A stretch of 64,000 bases of DNA from Liquidambar formosana (GCA_039720395.1 CM077823.1:9690107-9754106); one strand, 5' to 3'. Numbered from the stretch's first letter, positions 10,837 to 23,731 are shown. The notes: a model not told the origin generated them from the letters alone. A program made the numbers and translations.

Positions 10837-12961
10837 TGTGGACACCGGAAATCGACTCGGGGAGGGAATCGAGTTTCTCTTTCCACTTTTAAAAGGGGTT
10901 TTCAAAAAAATAAAGGAGTCGCCACCTCATTTTTAAGGTACGAGGAAACCACTAAAAGATTTGTTTTATAAAAACAAGTTTGACTCCATTAATGGAAAAT
11001 AGGCAAGTCTTGAACCAAAAATGAGGGTTCGGGGGCTAGGTTACGAAATGGGAAGGTTCTGAGCCACGGCCCACAGGCACCCATTTCGCCCGATAAATCG
11101 GTCTCATTTATTGATTGGGCTTAATTAATTTCAACCACGCATAATTCCTAAAAGTTAAGAAAATTAAAAGATAAAAACTAAGCTAAGTTGGACTTGGGCT
11201 CAAGTGAGCGGCCTACGTACTTCTGAAGAAGATCAAAGTCGACGTAGTTCGAACAAACATATTGGGGGGAAGAGTTTCACTCCTCGTAGGACTCTACTAG
11301 AATCCAATCCATAATCAAACACTTGCTTTTGAAAATAACTTGCTTTGAAACAAACAACTTTAGTTTAGAAACTTGTTTGATTTAGGATCAAGACTCTAAT
11401 AAAATTCTACGAATAATAAAACTCATGGGAGCATGCATCATCACATAAACAACTACATCACAGCAATGGAGTTTAGAAATATACCTGACAGAACTGAGGC
11501 AGAGTTCTGTTTGCAACCTCGGGGTTTTTGAGTTGAAAATTGGGTAGAGCTTCCACGCTTTCCAAGCTTTATGATGGCCTCAAGGGAGGGAATCGCAAGT
11601 CGGGCAGAGATTCCGCGCCTTCAAGCTCTAGAATGGGTCGCAAGCTAGAGGGTACTAATAGGAACGTTCCCCACTAACTATTGAGCCAAGCTCTTCTTTA
11701 GAATGAGTCTCAAGTAAAGGGATACTAATAGGAACGTTCACCTCACACTCAAGAACTCAAGCTCTTCAGTTGTTTAGAAAAATTCTACTAAGACTTGATC
11801 CATTGAATGAAGGGAGGACCCCTATTTATAGTGAAAGGTGGGTGGAATAGATGGTTTGGATATAATCTAGCTAAAGATGATCCAATGGCCTAAAATCAAT
11901 CTTAAGAGTTGACATTTATCTCAAATCTAAGTGATAATTATAAAAAATTATCAAAAAGATTGGAAAAATCCAGATTAGTTGAAGAGATAATGTCAAAATT
12001 AAGAGATAAAGTCAAAAAATTAAAAGGATAAGGATTGGTGACCAAGTGGACACCTCACCTTATTCCCGCTACCCTACAACAGCAGCTACTTTAAGGGCTT
12101 GTTTGGGCATAAAAACGTTGGATTTGGAAAATTTTCATTAGACAAAAAGTTGTAGAGCTTTAAAAAACCTTTTCAAAAAGACCAATTTCACCCAAATCCG
12201 ACTTCCGAGTCAGAAGTTATGGCAAAAATACGAAATCTGGTTTTAAAGCATATTTTGGACGAATCTTGCTCATTTTAAGTCCAGATTCATCCATTCTTTT
12301 TGCACAACGTTTTTAATTCAATTTCCCACCTATTAAGACTCAAATTAAGTCAAAATTAATCCACAATGGGTCAATTGGCCATAAACCAAGCAAATACGGC
12401 TCACTGGGGTCCGAAATGCAACTAAGGGTAAAATAAGGGTTTGTATTCCAATTGAGCCATGCTTGCAACCAAAACCTTTTGGAAATCATTTATTCATTTA
12501 AAAATAATAATTAAAGCTCAATTAACACCAATGTGGCCATTAGTTTAAAAATTGGGATTGAATTAAAAGTCAATTTTAATAAAAACCGACAAACGGATCT
12601 CAACCTTGCACACTATGGACCATCCCTAACCAAATCAATTCCAAACCTTACCAAACTTTAAACCAAGCCTACAAATGGCATCCTAAGGTCATTAGGATCA
12701 TCTCGGGATGAATTTGATGAGAATTAGATATCAAATAAGAATTATGCAAGTGAAATGACATAAATGCCCTCCAAATTGCAAAAGTTCTTATTAACTATAA
12801 AAACTTAACCAAATTGAACCCTGGAAGATATCATGGATTCTTTAGGATGTGTAGAGTCTAATAAAAGACTTTTAGTGCCAAAATGATGTAAAACCCTACA
12901 TGTGATAATGCTCATAAGGTAGAAAGGTGGGGAATTAGAGGATGAAAATGGGGTGTCTACA
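10837..12961 (-). repeat. 3' LTR of the Tat-type element
   Basis: Reverse strand: TGTAGACACCCC at 12961 to TCCACA at 10837, about 2.1 kb. It is collinear with 19264-21362 throughout. It carries the PBS-like word GGTGGCGACTCC (reverse of 10916-10927) about 80 bp inside its end and the CCTACGTAC/ACGTAGTTCGAA pair at 11208-11254. Two short gene-like ORFs inside it are not supported. Confidence 0.93.
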
Positions 12962-12976
12962 GTTACCCCTCATTGG
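12962..12976 (-). other. Polypurine tract of the Tat-type element
   Basis: On the reverse strand CCAATGAGGGGTAAC directly precedes the 3' LTR start TGTAGACACC. The same arrangement (AAAGAGGGGCAGC then TGTAGACACC) occurs at 28007-28020 in the second Tat element. This fixes the reverse orientation. Confidence 0.8.
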
Positions 12977-13059
12977 CAGAGCTTGTGTCAACAAGTGAAT
13001 GCCAATGCCAAAAAAAGACAGCCCATTTTCAACGGGCAACCACAATATCTTCATGTTAC

Positions 13060-15010
13060 GTCCTGCTAATAGGATACTCATACTATGAAAGGAGAAAAAC
13101 CTTGGAACTGCCGCATGAATAAGACGCTTCTGATCTAATCAAACTATCCGAGAAAGAAAACAATGGAACTGAAGAATGAGTAGGACTTTCCTACTCAACC
13201 CTTCTGAGAGACAAAAAACATGGAACTGCAAATTGAGTAAGACTCTCCTACTCAAACCTCCCAAGAGACAAAATTATGGAATCGCAGATTGAATAAGACT
13301 CTCCTACTCAAACCTCCCAAGAGACAAAATTATGGAACCGCAGATTGAATAAGACTCTCCTGCTCAAACCTCCCAAGAGACAAAATTATGGAACTGTAGA
13401 TTGAATAGGACTTTCCTAATCAATCCTCCTAAGAGACAAAACATGGAACTGTAGATTGAATAGGACTTTCCTAATCAATCCTCCCAAGAGACAAAAAAAC
13501 ATGGAACTGTAGATTGAGTAAGACTTTCCTACCCAAACCTTCCAAGAGGCAAAAATATGGAATTGCAAATTGAGTAAGACTTTCCTACTCAAATCTTCCA
13601 AGAGATAAAAACATGGAACTGTAGATTGAATAGGACTTTCCTAATCAATCCTCCCAAGAGACAAAAAAACATGGAACTATAGATTGAGTAAGACTTTCCC
13701 ACCCAAACCTTCCAAGAGGCAAAAATATGGAACTGCAAATTGAGTAAGACTTTCCTACTCAAATCTTCCAAGAGATAAAAATATGGAATTGTAGATTGAA
13801 GAGGACTTTCCTAATCAATCCTTCCAAGAGACAAAATTATGGAACCGCAGATTGAGTAAGACTTTCCTACTCAAATCTTCCAAGAGATAAAAACATGGAA
13901 CCGTAGATTGAGTAAGACTTTCCTACCCAAACCTTCCAAGAGGCAAACATATGGAACTGTAGATTGAATAGGACTTTCCTAATCAATCTTTCCAAGAGAC
14001 AAAACAAGGAACTGTAGATTGAATAGGACTTTCCTAATCAATCCTCCCAAGAGACAAAAAAAACATGGAACTGTAGATTGAGTAAGACTTTCCTACCCAA
14101 ACCTTCCAAGAAGCAAAAATATGGAACTGCAAATTGAGTAAGACTTTCTTACTCAAATCTTTCAAGAAATAAAAAACATGGAACTGTAGATTAAATAGGA
14201 CTTTCCTAATCAATCTTCTCAAGAGACAAAAAACATGGAACTATAGATTGACTAAGCCTTTCCTACCAAAACCTTCCAAGAGGCAAAAATATGGAACTGT
14301 AGATTGAATAGGACTTTCCTAATCAATCCTTCCAAGAGACAAAAAACATGGAACTGCAAATTGAGTAAGACTTTCCTACCCAAACCTTCCAAGAGGCAAA
14401 AATATGGAACTGCAAATTGAGTAAGAATTTCCTACTCAAATCTTCCAAGAGATAAAAATATGGAACTGTAGATTGAATAGGACTTTCCTAATCAATCCTC
14501 CCAAGAGACAAAAAACATGGAACTGCAGATTGAGTAAGACTTTCCTAATCAATCCTTCCAAGAGACAAAAAACATGGAACTGCAAATTGAGTAAGACTTT
14601 CCTACCCAAACCTTCCAAGAGGCAAAAATATAGAACTGCAAATTGAGTAAGAATTTCCTACTCAAATCTTCCAAGAGATAAAAATATGGAACTGTAGATT
14701 GAATAGGACTTTCCTAATCAATCCTCCCAAGAGACAAAAAACATGGAACTGCAGATTGAGTAAGACTTTCCTACCCAAACCTTCCAAGAGGCAAACATAT
14801 GGAACTGTTGATTGAATAGGACTTTCCTAATCAACCCTTCCAAGAGACAAAATTATGGAATTGTAGATTGAATAGGACTTTCCTAATCAATCCTTCTAAG
14901 AGACAAACTTATGGAACTGCAAATTGAGTAAGACTTTCCTACCCAAACCTTTCGAGTGACAAAAATATAGAACTGCAAATTGAGTAAGACTCTCCTACTC
15001 AAACCTTCCA
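13060..15010 (-). repeat. Minisatellite, about 57-bp unit, roughly 33 copies
   Basis: The unit can be recognised by ATGGAACTG, then ATTGA(A/G)TA(G/A)GACTT, then TCCTA, then CCAAGAGAC and an A-run. Two main variants alternate irregularly. Each unit has an inverted repeat around GACTTTCCT. The array lies between the gag region and the polypurine tract, in the 3' untranslated region of the element. That is a place where Tat/Ogre elements are known to carry variable tandem repeats. Because the unit is a multiple of three, it creates repetitive reverse-strand ORFs of about 60 codons that are artefacts. Confidence 0.93.
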
Positions 15011-17378
15011 AAGGAGAAAATATGTAAAAGCTCTCAGGCCTTGAGATTAAATCATGTGGGCCAACAGGCCTAGATATGGATATGCAAAAGCTCTCAGGCT
15101 TTAGACTAAATGAAGTAGGCTCATGGGCCTGGAAATATGTCAAGGGCCTTAAGCCTTGAGACTAAATAAAGTTAACCCAAAGACCTAGAGGGGGAAACAC
15201 AAAAGACACTTAAGCCTTTGAGACTAAATGTGACAACTCCTTGAGGGAATGTAGTAGACCTAGGCCTAACAAGACCTAGCAACAGGTACAACCCTATCTG
15301 AACAAACTCAAAAACATGCACAAGATAGGAAAATCCAACAACGACTCTCAACCAAAATTTACCACTTTTCTATGGAAAACATTTCTAGGGTCACCTAAAC
15401 AGACTTAGCGCAATCATAGAGCCTTTTTCTAAAACCATTTTCTTTAATTATGGATGCGCCTTATCAGAAACAATGTACTTTCAGGAGGCCTGGATTGGAC
15501 CTGCTGTTCTTTCAAAACATGGAGACAGAATGGACACTTTCTTTTTCCATCTTCTTTTTCTTTTTTCAAAAACCCTAACTTTTGCCTAGATTGCCCTTTC
15601 GGGTTTTCAACCTAACGAGTTACCCTCTTTTTTGCCTAGGTCGCCCTTTCGGGTTTTCAACCTAGCGGGCTTTTCTTTTCTCTTTACTTATTTTAATACC
15701 AGAAGCCTTTCAGATCTTAAGGATGCTTCAACCATAGGAATTCATGAAGTCCCATACCCTTTCTCCTTATTGAGCCATTCGAGCCTGTCTGACGTTGATA
15801 ATGCTTCAACCACAGAGGAATTCGATTCATGAAGTTTCATACCCCTACTCTTCATTGAGCCATTCAGATATTTCAATCAAATAAGCCCAATAATTCCCTT
15901 AGAGATCACTGCTACACTTTTTCTGTTATTAAATCTGTGACAAAAGTTTAAGTTGAAGGACGTGGTGAAGTCCTATGAATGAGACATTTTTTTTATGGGA
16001 TTGGACGGGATCACAACAATCAAGGATTCTTTAGAGGGCAAGGTCAATGACCAATAAAGACACAGGATTAAAAAAAAAAAACACAAAGAGAAACATGGGA
16101 GAATCAATGGTGAGGGACTCTTTTTTTCCTTTTTTCGAATCAACAAGATAAAAAGTAACAAAAGATAGTGGAAAAATCATATCAACTTTCTTAGTGGCAT
16201 GTTAAATCTCTTAAGAGGCTTACAGATGGAACTATTCCCTTTCAACTTAGTCACAAAGAATCACCTTCAATTATTGGTCACATGCAAAGCCCATTTTTTC
16301 TTCTTTCTTCTTTTTTTTTTGTTTTTTTGTTAGACCGCACCCAAAGTGACTTTATGGGCTGCCTACGTATCCCCACTTAATCCTTGAAAGATACACACAC
16401 ATCTGAAAAGCTTATCTTTTGTAGGGAATCAGGTCTTCGTAGTTCAAACAAATTTTTTTCTTTTTTTGAGAGCTCTAACTTTTGCTTAGGCCGCCTTTTC
16501 AGGTTTTCAACCTAGCGGGCTAGGACTCTGCACATACCAAAGATTTTTATTGATATAGGGACCACCCTAATTTGATCTTCAACTCTCCTTCCGTGTCATG
16601 AACTGATGCTCTAACCTCTTTGATCACAAAGTATTTCTTCAACAATTCTCTATCAATCTTCTTCGACATTCTTGATAATTCTACTATCACTTTTCCACTC
16701 AAACATTTTTTTGTCTTTTTTTTTTTTTTTTTATATTTCTTTTTCCTTTTCTTTTTTTTTTTTTTTTTTTTTTTTTTGCTACATGGGCTAATCTTCTTAA
16801 AAGTCTGATTTTGAATTGTTCAATGCTCAACTTCTTGATCTTCAAAGGCTTCAAAGTCTTTCTTCAATGACTTGATGAGTTTTCTATCTTCATTTGGGAG
16901 GGTGGTCCCTAAGCTAACCATTTCAGGCTTATCATTGTTTCCAAATTAATTGGTCATAGTTCATCCATTATGCCTCTAAAGTTTATGTTCATGCCACTTT
17001 GATCATTGATTGATTGATTGATGAGAAGATATGAATGGAAAGACGAATGAATATTTGGAATCAAGTCATTTTATTGAAAGACTGAGGAATTAAAATGAAA
17101 GACCAGACTAACAGCAATAGGGACTCACAAATTGAATGGACTATTAACTAGAAAGAAAATGGACCAATCCTAACCCAAAATTTTCATCACAAATGTTCAT
17201 GGTAGAATCGGTGCAGCAGTAAACCCTAAGTAGAATGTAGGATTATTATCTTCTTTGACTATTCTGATGCTTCACTATTTTTTCCTTCCATATCGGTGGC
17301 TACTTGTCCATTTTCCCAATTCATGGCACTTCTATCATCTTGGTCATGGTCGGCTTCAAAGATTATCTGAGTCCTAGA
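15011..17378. other. Non-coding internal region of the Tat-type element
   Basis: No coding region is convincing. From 15011 to 15260 there are further short repeats around CTCAGGCCT/CTCAAGCCTT. The word GCCCTTTCGGGTTTTCAACC occurs at about 15592 and 15643, with a variant near 16490. Long T-runs lie at about 16720-16777. A block at 16355-16445 repeats the GCCTACGTA...CGTAGTTCAAAC pair otherwise found in the LTRs, which suggests an old internal duplication of LTR sequence. The pol genes expected here are missing. Confidence 0.6.
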
Positions 17379-18191
17379 CTATTCATTGGAATGGAGAAAA
17401 CCCATGCTGACGAGGTCTTGGATATCTTCGGGGAGGTAAAGGCAAGGAGATGGGAATTCTCGCTTAATTTTAGAGAGGCGTTTTGGTGGCTCGGCGTAAG
17501 ATTGGATCAGGCTAACTGAAGCTATGTTGGCATGGAATGAGTTTGTATGGATGGGTAGAGGCTTTAGGACATTTGGGTAGTTGGTGGGCTTGGGAAAGGT
17601 GATTACCCCTTGATCAATAAAGTCTTGAATCTCATGTTGCAATCTGAAGCATTGATCGGTGCTATGCCCCTTATTTTGATGAAAATCACAATACTCATCC
17701 TTCTTGAACCAACGAGATAGTGGCTTGGATATTGAAATTGGAGTTGGATTAAGAGGCACCAAGAGACCTGATGTTTTCAATTGCTCTAGAGCATGACTTA
17801 ATAGCATATACAACTCTGTGAATCAGCAAGGACCCTTGTTAGCCACTTGAACCTTGTGGACCGTCTTTTCAAAGGTCTTAGTCTTGAAAGCATTAGCTTG
17901 TGACTTAAGAAACTGTGGTAACTTGGGCCTATCAACCTCAGCAGTGGGCCTTTGGTTGTCATCCATTTCATTGGGTTGGGCTTGTGGAGTTGTTTGAACA
18001 ATCTCTAAGATATGGGTCAACATTTGCAAGGCTGTGCAGATCATTTTCTTGAGGTCTTCCAAACTAGTGTTATCATTCCCGGCCATGTCAATCGATGAAG
18101 TGGATGTCAACAACTGTACGGTGGATTCCAATTTGACTTCAGCTCGAAAAGTTATCACGGGTTCAATCCAGCCCTCTATCAAGAACACCAT
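17379..18191 (-). pseudogene. gag-like remnant with zinc knuckle
   Basis: One reverse frame is open from 18191 to 17379 except for a single TGA at 17823-17825. The second half carries YCDFHQNKGH followed by STDQC, the C-H-H-C-type knuckle seen at the gag end of Tat elements. After it comes a helical segment (LQHEIQDFIDQGVI) and a proline-rich tail. The first half contains MAGNDNTSLEDLKK. At about 270 codons it is much shorter than a usual Tat gag, and I do not see the large central gag domain, so it is probably internally deleted as well as interrupted. It would make a nucleocapsid-like RNA-binding protein if translated. Confidence 0.7.
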
Positions 18192-19248
18192 CCCTATTTA
18201 GGTATAGTCCAAAAATCAATTTTTTTTTTTTACCAAAAGGCTTATGACTGCTCTAAATCTGATAGAGTTGACCCTAAGTGCCATACCCCTAGTTGAATAC
18301 TCTATTTTGACTGAATTCCATAGCATGGAAGATAGGACGACACACATAGGACTAACTAATCCTAAGTACCTGGACAGACAACATAGCGGTATCTCACAGG
18401 TACCATCAATGCATTGTAGCTAGGTCTGACACAGCATACCCCTAGTTACATAAGACATCCTAAAAACAAGGGTGAGTTGACATACTGAGGTTGTAGGACT
18501 GGTTAACCCTACTTTCCTAAGTGGACAGCTCAACGGAATACCGTGGACACATAGACAAAGGTTAGACCTAAACTTGCTATACCCCTAGTTGGACGGTCAT
18601 CCTTTAAGAGTACAAAGACATACTAAGGACATGGAAACAAACGACCCTAAGTTGTAATGCAAAGATTAATCACAGACAATTAGGCAGCATAACGACCCAA
18701 CAGATTCTCAATCAAAGGTCCATAACTATTTTGATATGTATGAGGTTTAACACAACATGACCTTAGTTAGACAACCCATCCATTAGTATGCCTTGTGGAG
18801 CATTGGGTGGCTAGACATACTAGGGTCATTGGGTCGTGTTATACCTTATTCCTTCAATCACATAACATGTAGAGCAACGAGCAGCATAACAGCATGGTTT
18901 TGACATTACCGCAAAGTGAGCCAAATGTGTCCCTATTCTATATGAAATTGGGTGGTTGAAAGGTTCCCCAATTGCTAGAGAGGTTTTATACCTAACCACA
19001 TGTGAATAAAGAAATTCGCGTGGGTCCAGCGGTACGACCTACTCATATGATATACCTGAACGGCGAACCGTTTGGTACGAGGCAATTGGAGTTGATAACT
19101 ACACTATCAAAGGTCCAGTGTAGCCGATCATTGGCAAGGACACATCAATGCAAGTATGCAATGCAAAAGAGTGATAGTGATCGATTGACTAACAATGAAA
19201 TTGATTAAGCCCAATAAACAAATTTGAGTTTTGCCCTCAATATCCCAA
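18192..19248. other. 5' untranslated leader of the Tat-type element
   Basis: Lies between the 5' LTR/primer site and gag on the reverse strand. It has scattered repeats of the word CATACCCCTAGTT (about 18286, 18437 and 18579), a diverged low-copy repeat. No convincing reading frame is present. Confidence 0.55.
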
Positions 19249-19263
19249 GTGGAGTCGCCAAAC
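19249..19263 (-). other. Primer binding site of the Tat-type element
   Basis: On the reverse strand GTTTGGCGACTCCAC immediately follows the 5' LTR. A TGGCGACTC core is the kind of primer site reported for Tat/Ogre elements (arginine tRNA). I infer the tRNA from that pattern. It matches a word inside the LTR (TGGCGACTCC). Confidence 0.65.
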
Positions 19264-21362
19264 TGTGGACGCCGGAAATCGACTTAGGGCGGGAATCGAG
19301 TTTCTCTTTCCACTTTTAAAAGGGGTTTTCAAAAAAACAAAAGAGTCGCCACCTCATTTTTAGGGTACGAGGAAACCACTAAAAGATTTGTTTTATAACA
19401 ACAAGTTTGACTCCATTAATGGAAAATAGGCAAGTCTTAAACCAAAAATAAGGGTTCGGGGGCTAGGTTACGAAATGGGAAGGTTCTAACCAACGACCCA
19501 TAGGCACCTATTTTGCCCGATAATTCGGTCTCATTTATTGATTGGGCTTAATTAATTTCAACCATGCATAATTCCTAAAAAATTAAGAAAATTAAAAGAT
19601 AAAAACTAAGCTAAGTTGGACTTGGGCTCAAGTAAGCGGCCTACGTACTTCTGACGAAGATCAAAGTCCACGTAGTTCGAACAAACATATTGGGGGGAAG
19701 AGTTTCACTCCTCGTAGGACTCTATTAGAATCCAATCCATAATCACTTGCTTTTGAAAATAACTTGCTTTGAAACAAACAACTTTAGTTTAGAAACTTGT
19801 TTGATTTAGGATCAAGACTCTAATAAAATCTTACGAATAATAAAACTCATGGGAGCATGCATCATCACATAAACAACTACATTACAGCAATGGAGTTTAG
19901 AAATATACCTGACAGAACTGAGGCAGAGTTCTGTTTGCAACCTCGGGGTTTTTGAGTTGAAAATTGGGTAGAGTTTTCACGCTTTCCAAGCTTTATGATG
20001 GCCTCAAGGGAGGGAGTCGCAAGTCAGACAGAGCTTCCGCGCCTTCAAGCTCTAGAATGGGTCGCAAGCTAGAGGGTACTAATAGGAACGTTCCCCACTA
20101 ACTATTAAGCCAAGCTCTTCTTTAGAATGAGTCTCAAGTGAAGGAATACTAACAGGAACGTTCACCCCACACTCAGGAACTCAAGCTCTTCAGTTGCTTA
20201 AGAAAATTCTACTAAGACTTGATCCATTGAATGAAGGGAGGACCCCTATTTATAGTGAAAGGTGGGTGGAATGGATGGTTTGGATTTAATCTAGCTAAAG
20301 ATGATCTAATGGCCTAAAATCAATCTTAAGAGATAACATTTATCTCAAATCTAAGTGATAATTATCAAAAATTATCAAAAAGATTGGAAAAATCCAGATT
20401 AGTTGAAGAGATAATGTCAAAATTAAGAGATAAAGTCAAAAAATTAAAAGGATAAGGATTGGTGACCAAGTGGACACCTCACCTTATTCCCGCTACCCTA
20501 CAACAGCAGCTACTTTAAGGGCCTGTTTGGGCGTAAAAAAGTTGGATTTGGAATCTTGCTTTAAAAACCCTTTTCAAAAAGACTAATTTCACCCAAATCT
20601 GACTTCCGAGTCAGAAGTTATGGCAAAAATATGAAATCTGGTTTTAAAGCATATTTTGGACGAATCTTGCTCATTTTAAGTCCAGATTCATCCATTCTTT
20701 TTGCACAACATTTTTAATTCAATTTCCCACATATTAAGACTCAAATTAAGTCAAAATTAATCCACAATGGGTCAATTGGCTATAAACCAAGCAAATACGG
20801 CTCACTGGGGTCCGAAATGCAACTAAGGGTAAAATAAGGGTTTGTATTCCGATTGAGCCATGCTTGTAACCAAAACCTTTTGGAAATCATTTGTTCATTT
20901 AAAAATAATAATTAAAGCTCAATTAACACCAATGTGGCCATTAGTTTGAAAATTGGGATTGAATTAAAAGTCAATTTTAAAGAAAACCGACAAACGGATC
21001 TCAACCTTGCACACTATGGACCATCCCTAACCAAATCAATTCCAAACCTCACCAAACTTTAAACGAAGCCTACAAATGGCATCCTAAGGTCATTAGGATC
21101 ATCCCGGGATGAATTTGATGAGAATTGGATATCAAATAAGAATTATGCAAGTGAAATGACATAAATGCCCTCCAAATTGCAAAAGTTCTTATTAACTATC
21201 AAAACTTAACCAAATTAAACCCCAGAAGATACTATGGATTCTTTGGGATGTGTAGAGTCTAATAAAAGACTTTTAGTGCCAAAATGATGTAAAACCCTAC
21301 ATGTGATAATGCTCCTAAGGTGGAAAGGTGGGGAATTAGAAGATGAAAATGGGGTGTCTACA
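19264..21362 (-). repeat. 5' LTR of the Tat-type element
   Basis: Reverse strand TGTAGACACCCC at 21362 to CGTCCACA at 19264, about 2.1 kb. It is collinear with 10837-12961, with small indels near 19745 and 20545. As the 5' LTR it would contain the element promoter. It is followed (rightwards) by the target duplication ATTCT at 21363-21367. Confidence 0.93.
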
Positions 21363-21367
21363 ATTCT

Positions 21368-21975
21368 CCATTAAAAAAAAAAAATGCTTTGTAGCACACT
21401 TCACCTCTTTAAGACTTGAGTCAAAGGCCGAACATCACATCCAGTAATATTAATATAGCTGTCCGAAAAATGTAGTTAGTGTCTTGGAGAGATTAGATGA
21501 TACTTTATCATTTTATTTGCATGAATCTTTCCACGACATTATAAGAACTTTACACGGCTGATAACTGTAGAGAGATCTAATTAATATTGAGTGATCAATT
21601 CAATCAGGTTAGTTTCAACTTCTGATGCAAATGATCCAGTAAGATATATTAAGTTGTGGGTCCAGATCATTGGTCCTATGGAGGTACAGATTTGGGGAAA
21701 ATGGATGTATATTTTAAATAGTTTATATTCGTTAATGATCCTTTGGTCTAATGACATGTCTCGTCCTAATAGGAATGTGGGATTACAAAAGTTTTGATTT
21801 CGATTTTACATGCTTGAAGAAGTCAGTTGCAATAATAAATGTCAAATGTTACACAATGCACGTGCTTCACATGGCGCAACTCCTATTGCCTTTTTTTAAA
21901 ATTTTTTTTTTTCAATTAAGGATTGGGGATAGATTAGGTCTTACTCGTGTTGAGATTTAAACCGAGACGAATCCT
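21368..21975. other. Short unassigned spacer
   Basis: DNA between the Tat-type element and the nested MITE cluster. It has an A-run at 21372-21383 and a T-run near 21895-21912, but no gene or defined repeat. Confidence 0.55.
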
Positions 21976-23558
21976 TTAGGCTTTGTATGGATTGAAAGAA
22001 GAAGAGAGAAGAGAAGAGAAAATGATTTTCTTCCCATTTCCCTCTTTTGGATCATTAAGTTATGAGGGAAGAGAAAGGAAATGGGGAAAAATGGAGAGAA
22101 AATTGAGCCCTTTACCTTTCTCTCCAAATTGGAGAAATTTAGAGAAAAATGGAGAGAAAATGAATAAGTGAGTAATGAAATGACAAATATATCCCTATGT
22201 AACTTTTGTTTAAAGGTAAATTACAGATAACCCCCCTTGAAGTATGGGGGGTTGTCGCTTTCCCAAAAAAGGATACGAGATATTTCCCCTTTACTAAGAT
22301 GGGACGACCCCCGGGTCATCCGTTCTGTGTAGGTGTGTGTTGAGTGGGAATGGACTGAGTTCAAGGGCGCCTTGACTGGCCTAGGCATGCAAGTATATCT
22401 AGAATAATCAAGGCTATGGAGTCACCACCAATCAAGGGTTTGAGAACATGACTGGACATCCTATGGTCTATTAGAAAGTGGGGTCATCTGAGATCCCAAA
22501 ATAAGTCCGTCTGAGGTCTTATCAACAAATGGGTCCATTTTGAGGTCCCTTCGAAATTGGTTGACTCCTAGTGGTCTGTGAAACTAAAGATTAAGGGTAA
22601 GAGGGTTTGGTTACAAGTGGCGAAGGTATGAAGCACCCCACATCGCTTGTTAGGATCCAACGGTTCCCAATTTTGACGATGTTTCTGTTTAAATCCCATT
22701 TTGATATTATTGATTGCCTATACGAATAATTTGACATAAAATACCCTTTTGAAGGATGATGAAGTCTACCATTTTTGAAAAAGAAATTCCTAAAGGCATT
22801 CAAATAAGGATATGAAAGTATTAGCGTTTGAAAATATGCCTTAGGGTTTTTATAAATGAGAACCTTTTGAAAAGACCACAAATTCGCCTTCCTTCTCAGG
22901 GGTATCTTAGATCAAATTGATTAACTCCCAAAGGGAAGTATCCCTATCTTGCAGTGGTAAAATCAATTCTTTCACGAAAGGATGGAAATGGAAATAATGT
23001 GATTCCGTTTTTAAAGAATTAATACCGAGTGCGAATCTATTTTGGATTTTTAGGAAAGTTGGGACTTTTGAAGTCAATGGAATGGGTAAGAAAAAGAATG
23101 CTTTTTGGAAACATTTGAAAGTGAGCAAATGTTCTCTTTTGAAGAGAAAATAGTCTTTTGAAGACAGGGGTTCTTTTTGAAGGAAGAGAAATCAGTTTTA
23201 GTTAAAAAGGAGCACTTTTGAAGCGTAAAGAATTCCACCTAGAAATGAAAGTGAAATTTTATAATTCTTAATCCCAACTAAAAGGGGGCATCCCGCATAG
23301 AATGATGGTTTTGGAAAATTGACTTCATGTGATAGAAAAATGTATTTTAAAAAGGGAACATGCGCCCTTTTAATGAAGAGATTTATTCGAGCCATTCTTG
23401 GAATGAACTCGTCAATTAAAACCTTTGTGCACTCATCGAGAGTTTTGAAAGTCTTCTTTTTTGTAAATAATGCGTGCCTTAACAACTTGTTTGAAGACAA
23501 GAAGTTCACTTTGAATTATGAAGTCAAAATCTTTATATGATAAAGATAGTAATGTTGT

Positions 23559-23731
23559 ACCAAAGAAGGTTGGCCTAAGTGGAAGGGGCTCTAGTCGCTT
23601 AAGCAAGAGGTCTCGGGTTCGAGCCCTTGTGGATGCAGCAAACTTTCTTGGGAGAGGTCTCCGCTTTAGCGCCCGACCATACCTCGGAGGATTAGTCCTA
23701 GGCGAAGCCTAGGGACACCTTGGGAAACCCA
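23559..23731 (+). mobile_element. tRNA-derived SINE with 17-bp target duplication
   Basis: A 173-bp insert flanked by the perfect duplication AAAGATAGTAATGTTGT (23542-23558 and 23732-23748). It carries a pol III A box (TGGCCTAAGTGG, 23571-23582) and B box (GGTTCGAGCCC, 23616-23626) at the usual spacing, so its 5' end derives from a tRNA. It ends GGGAAACCCA without a poly-A run. The sister LTR at 34005 onward has the empty site with one copy of a near-identical target. It encodes nothing and would have needed LINE enzymes to move. Confidence 0.93.

Larger units (their letters stand above)
10837..21362 (-). mobile_element. Non-autonomous Tat-type LTR retrotransposon, complete ends
   Basis: Two direct LTRs (10837-12961 and 19264-21362) bound about 6.3 kb of internal DNA. 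The target duplication ATTCT is present at 10832-10836 and 21363-21367. On the reverse strand the order is 5' LTR, primer site, a gag remnant with a zinc knuckle, a long non-coding part, a minisatellite, a polypurine tract and the 3' LTR. No reverse transcriptase, RNase H or integrase frame can be found, so movement would have depended on enzymes supplied by another element. The LTRs differ by scattered substitutions and small indels, so the insertion is not fresh. Confidence 0.93.

Noticed and set aside
13416..15143. Several reverse-strand ORFs of 60-86 codons with repeated Arg-Lys-Val-Leu-Leu-Asn peptides
   Set aside because: They are the 57-bp minisatellite read in one frame; the unit is a multiple of three, so frames stay open without selection.
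23598..23640. Functional tRNA gene, because of a good B box
   Set aside because: A and B boxes lie in a 173-bp unit with 17-bp target duplications and no cloverleaf acceptor stem; it is a SINE.
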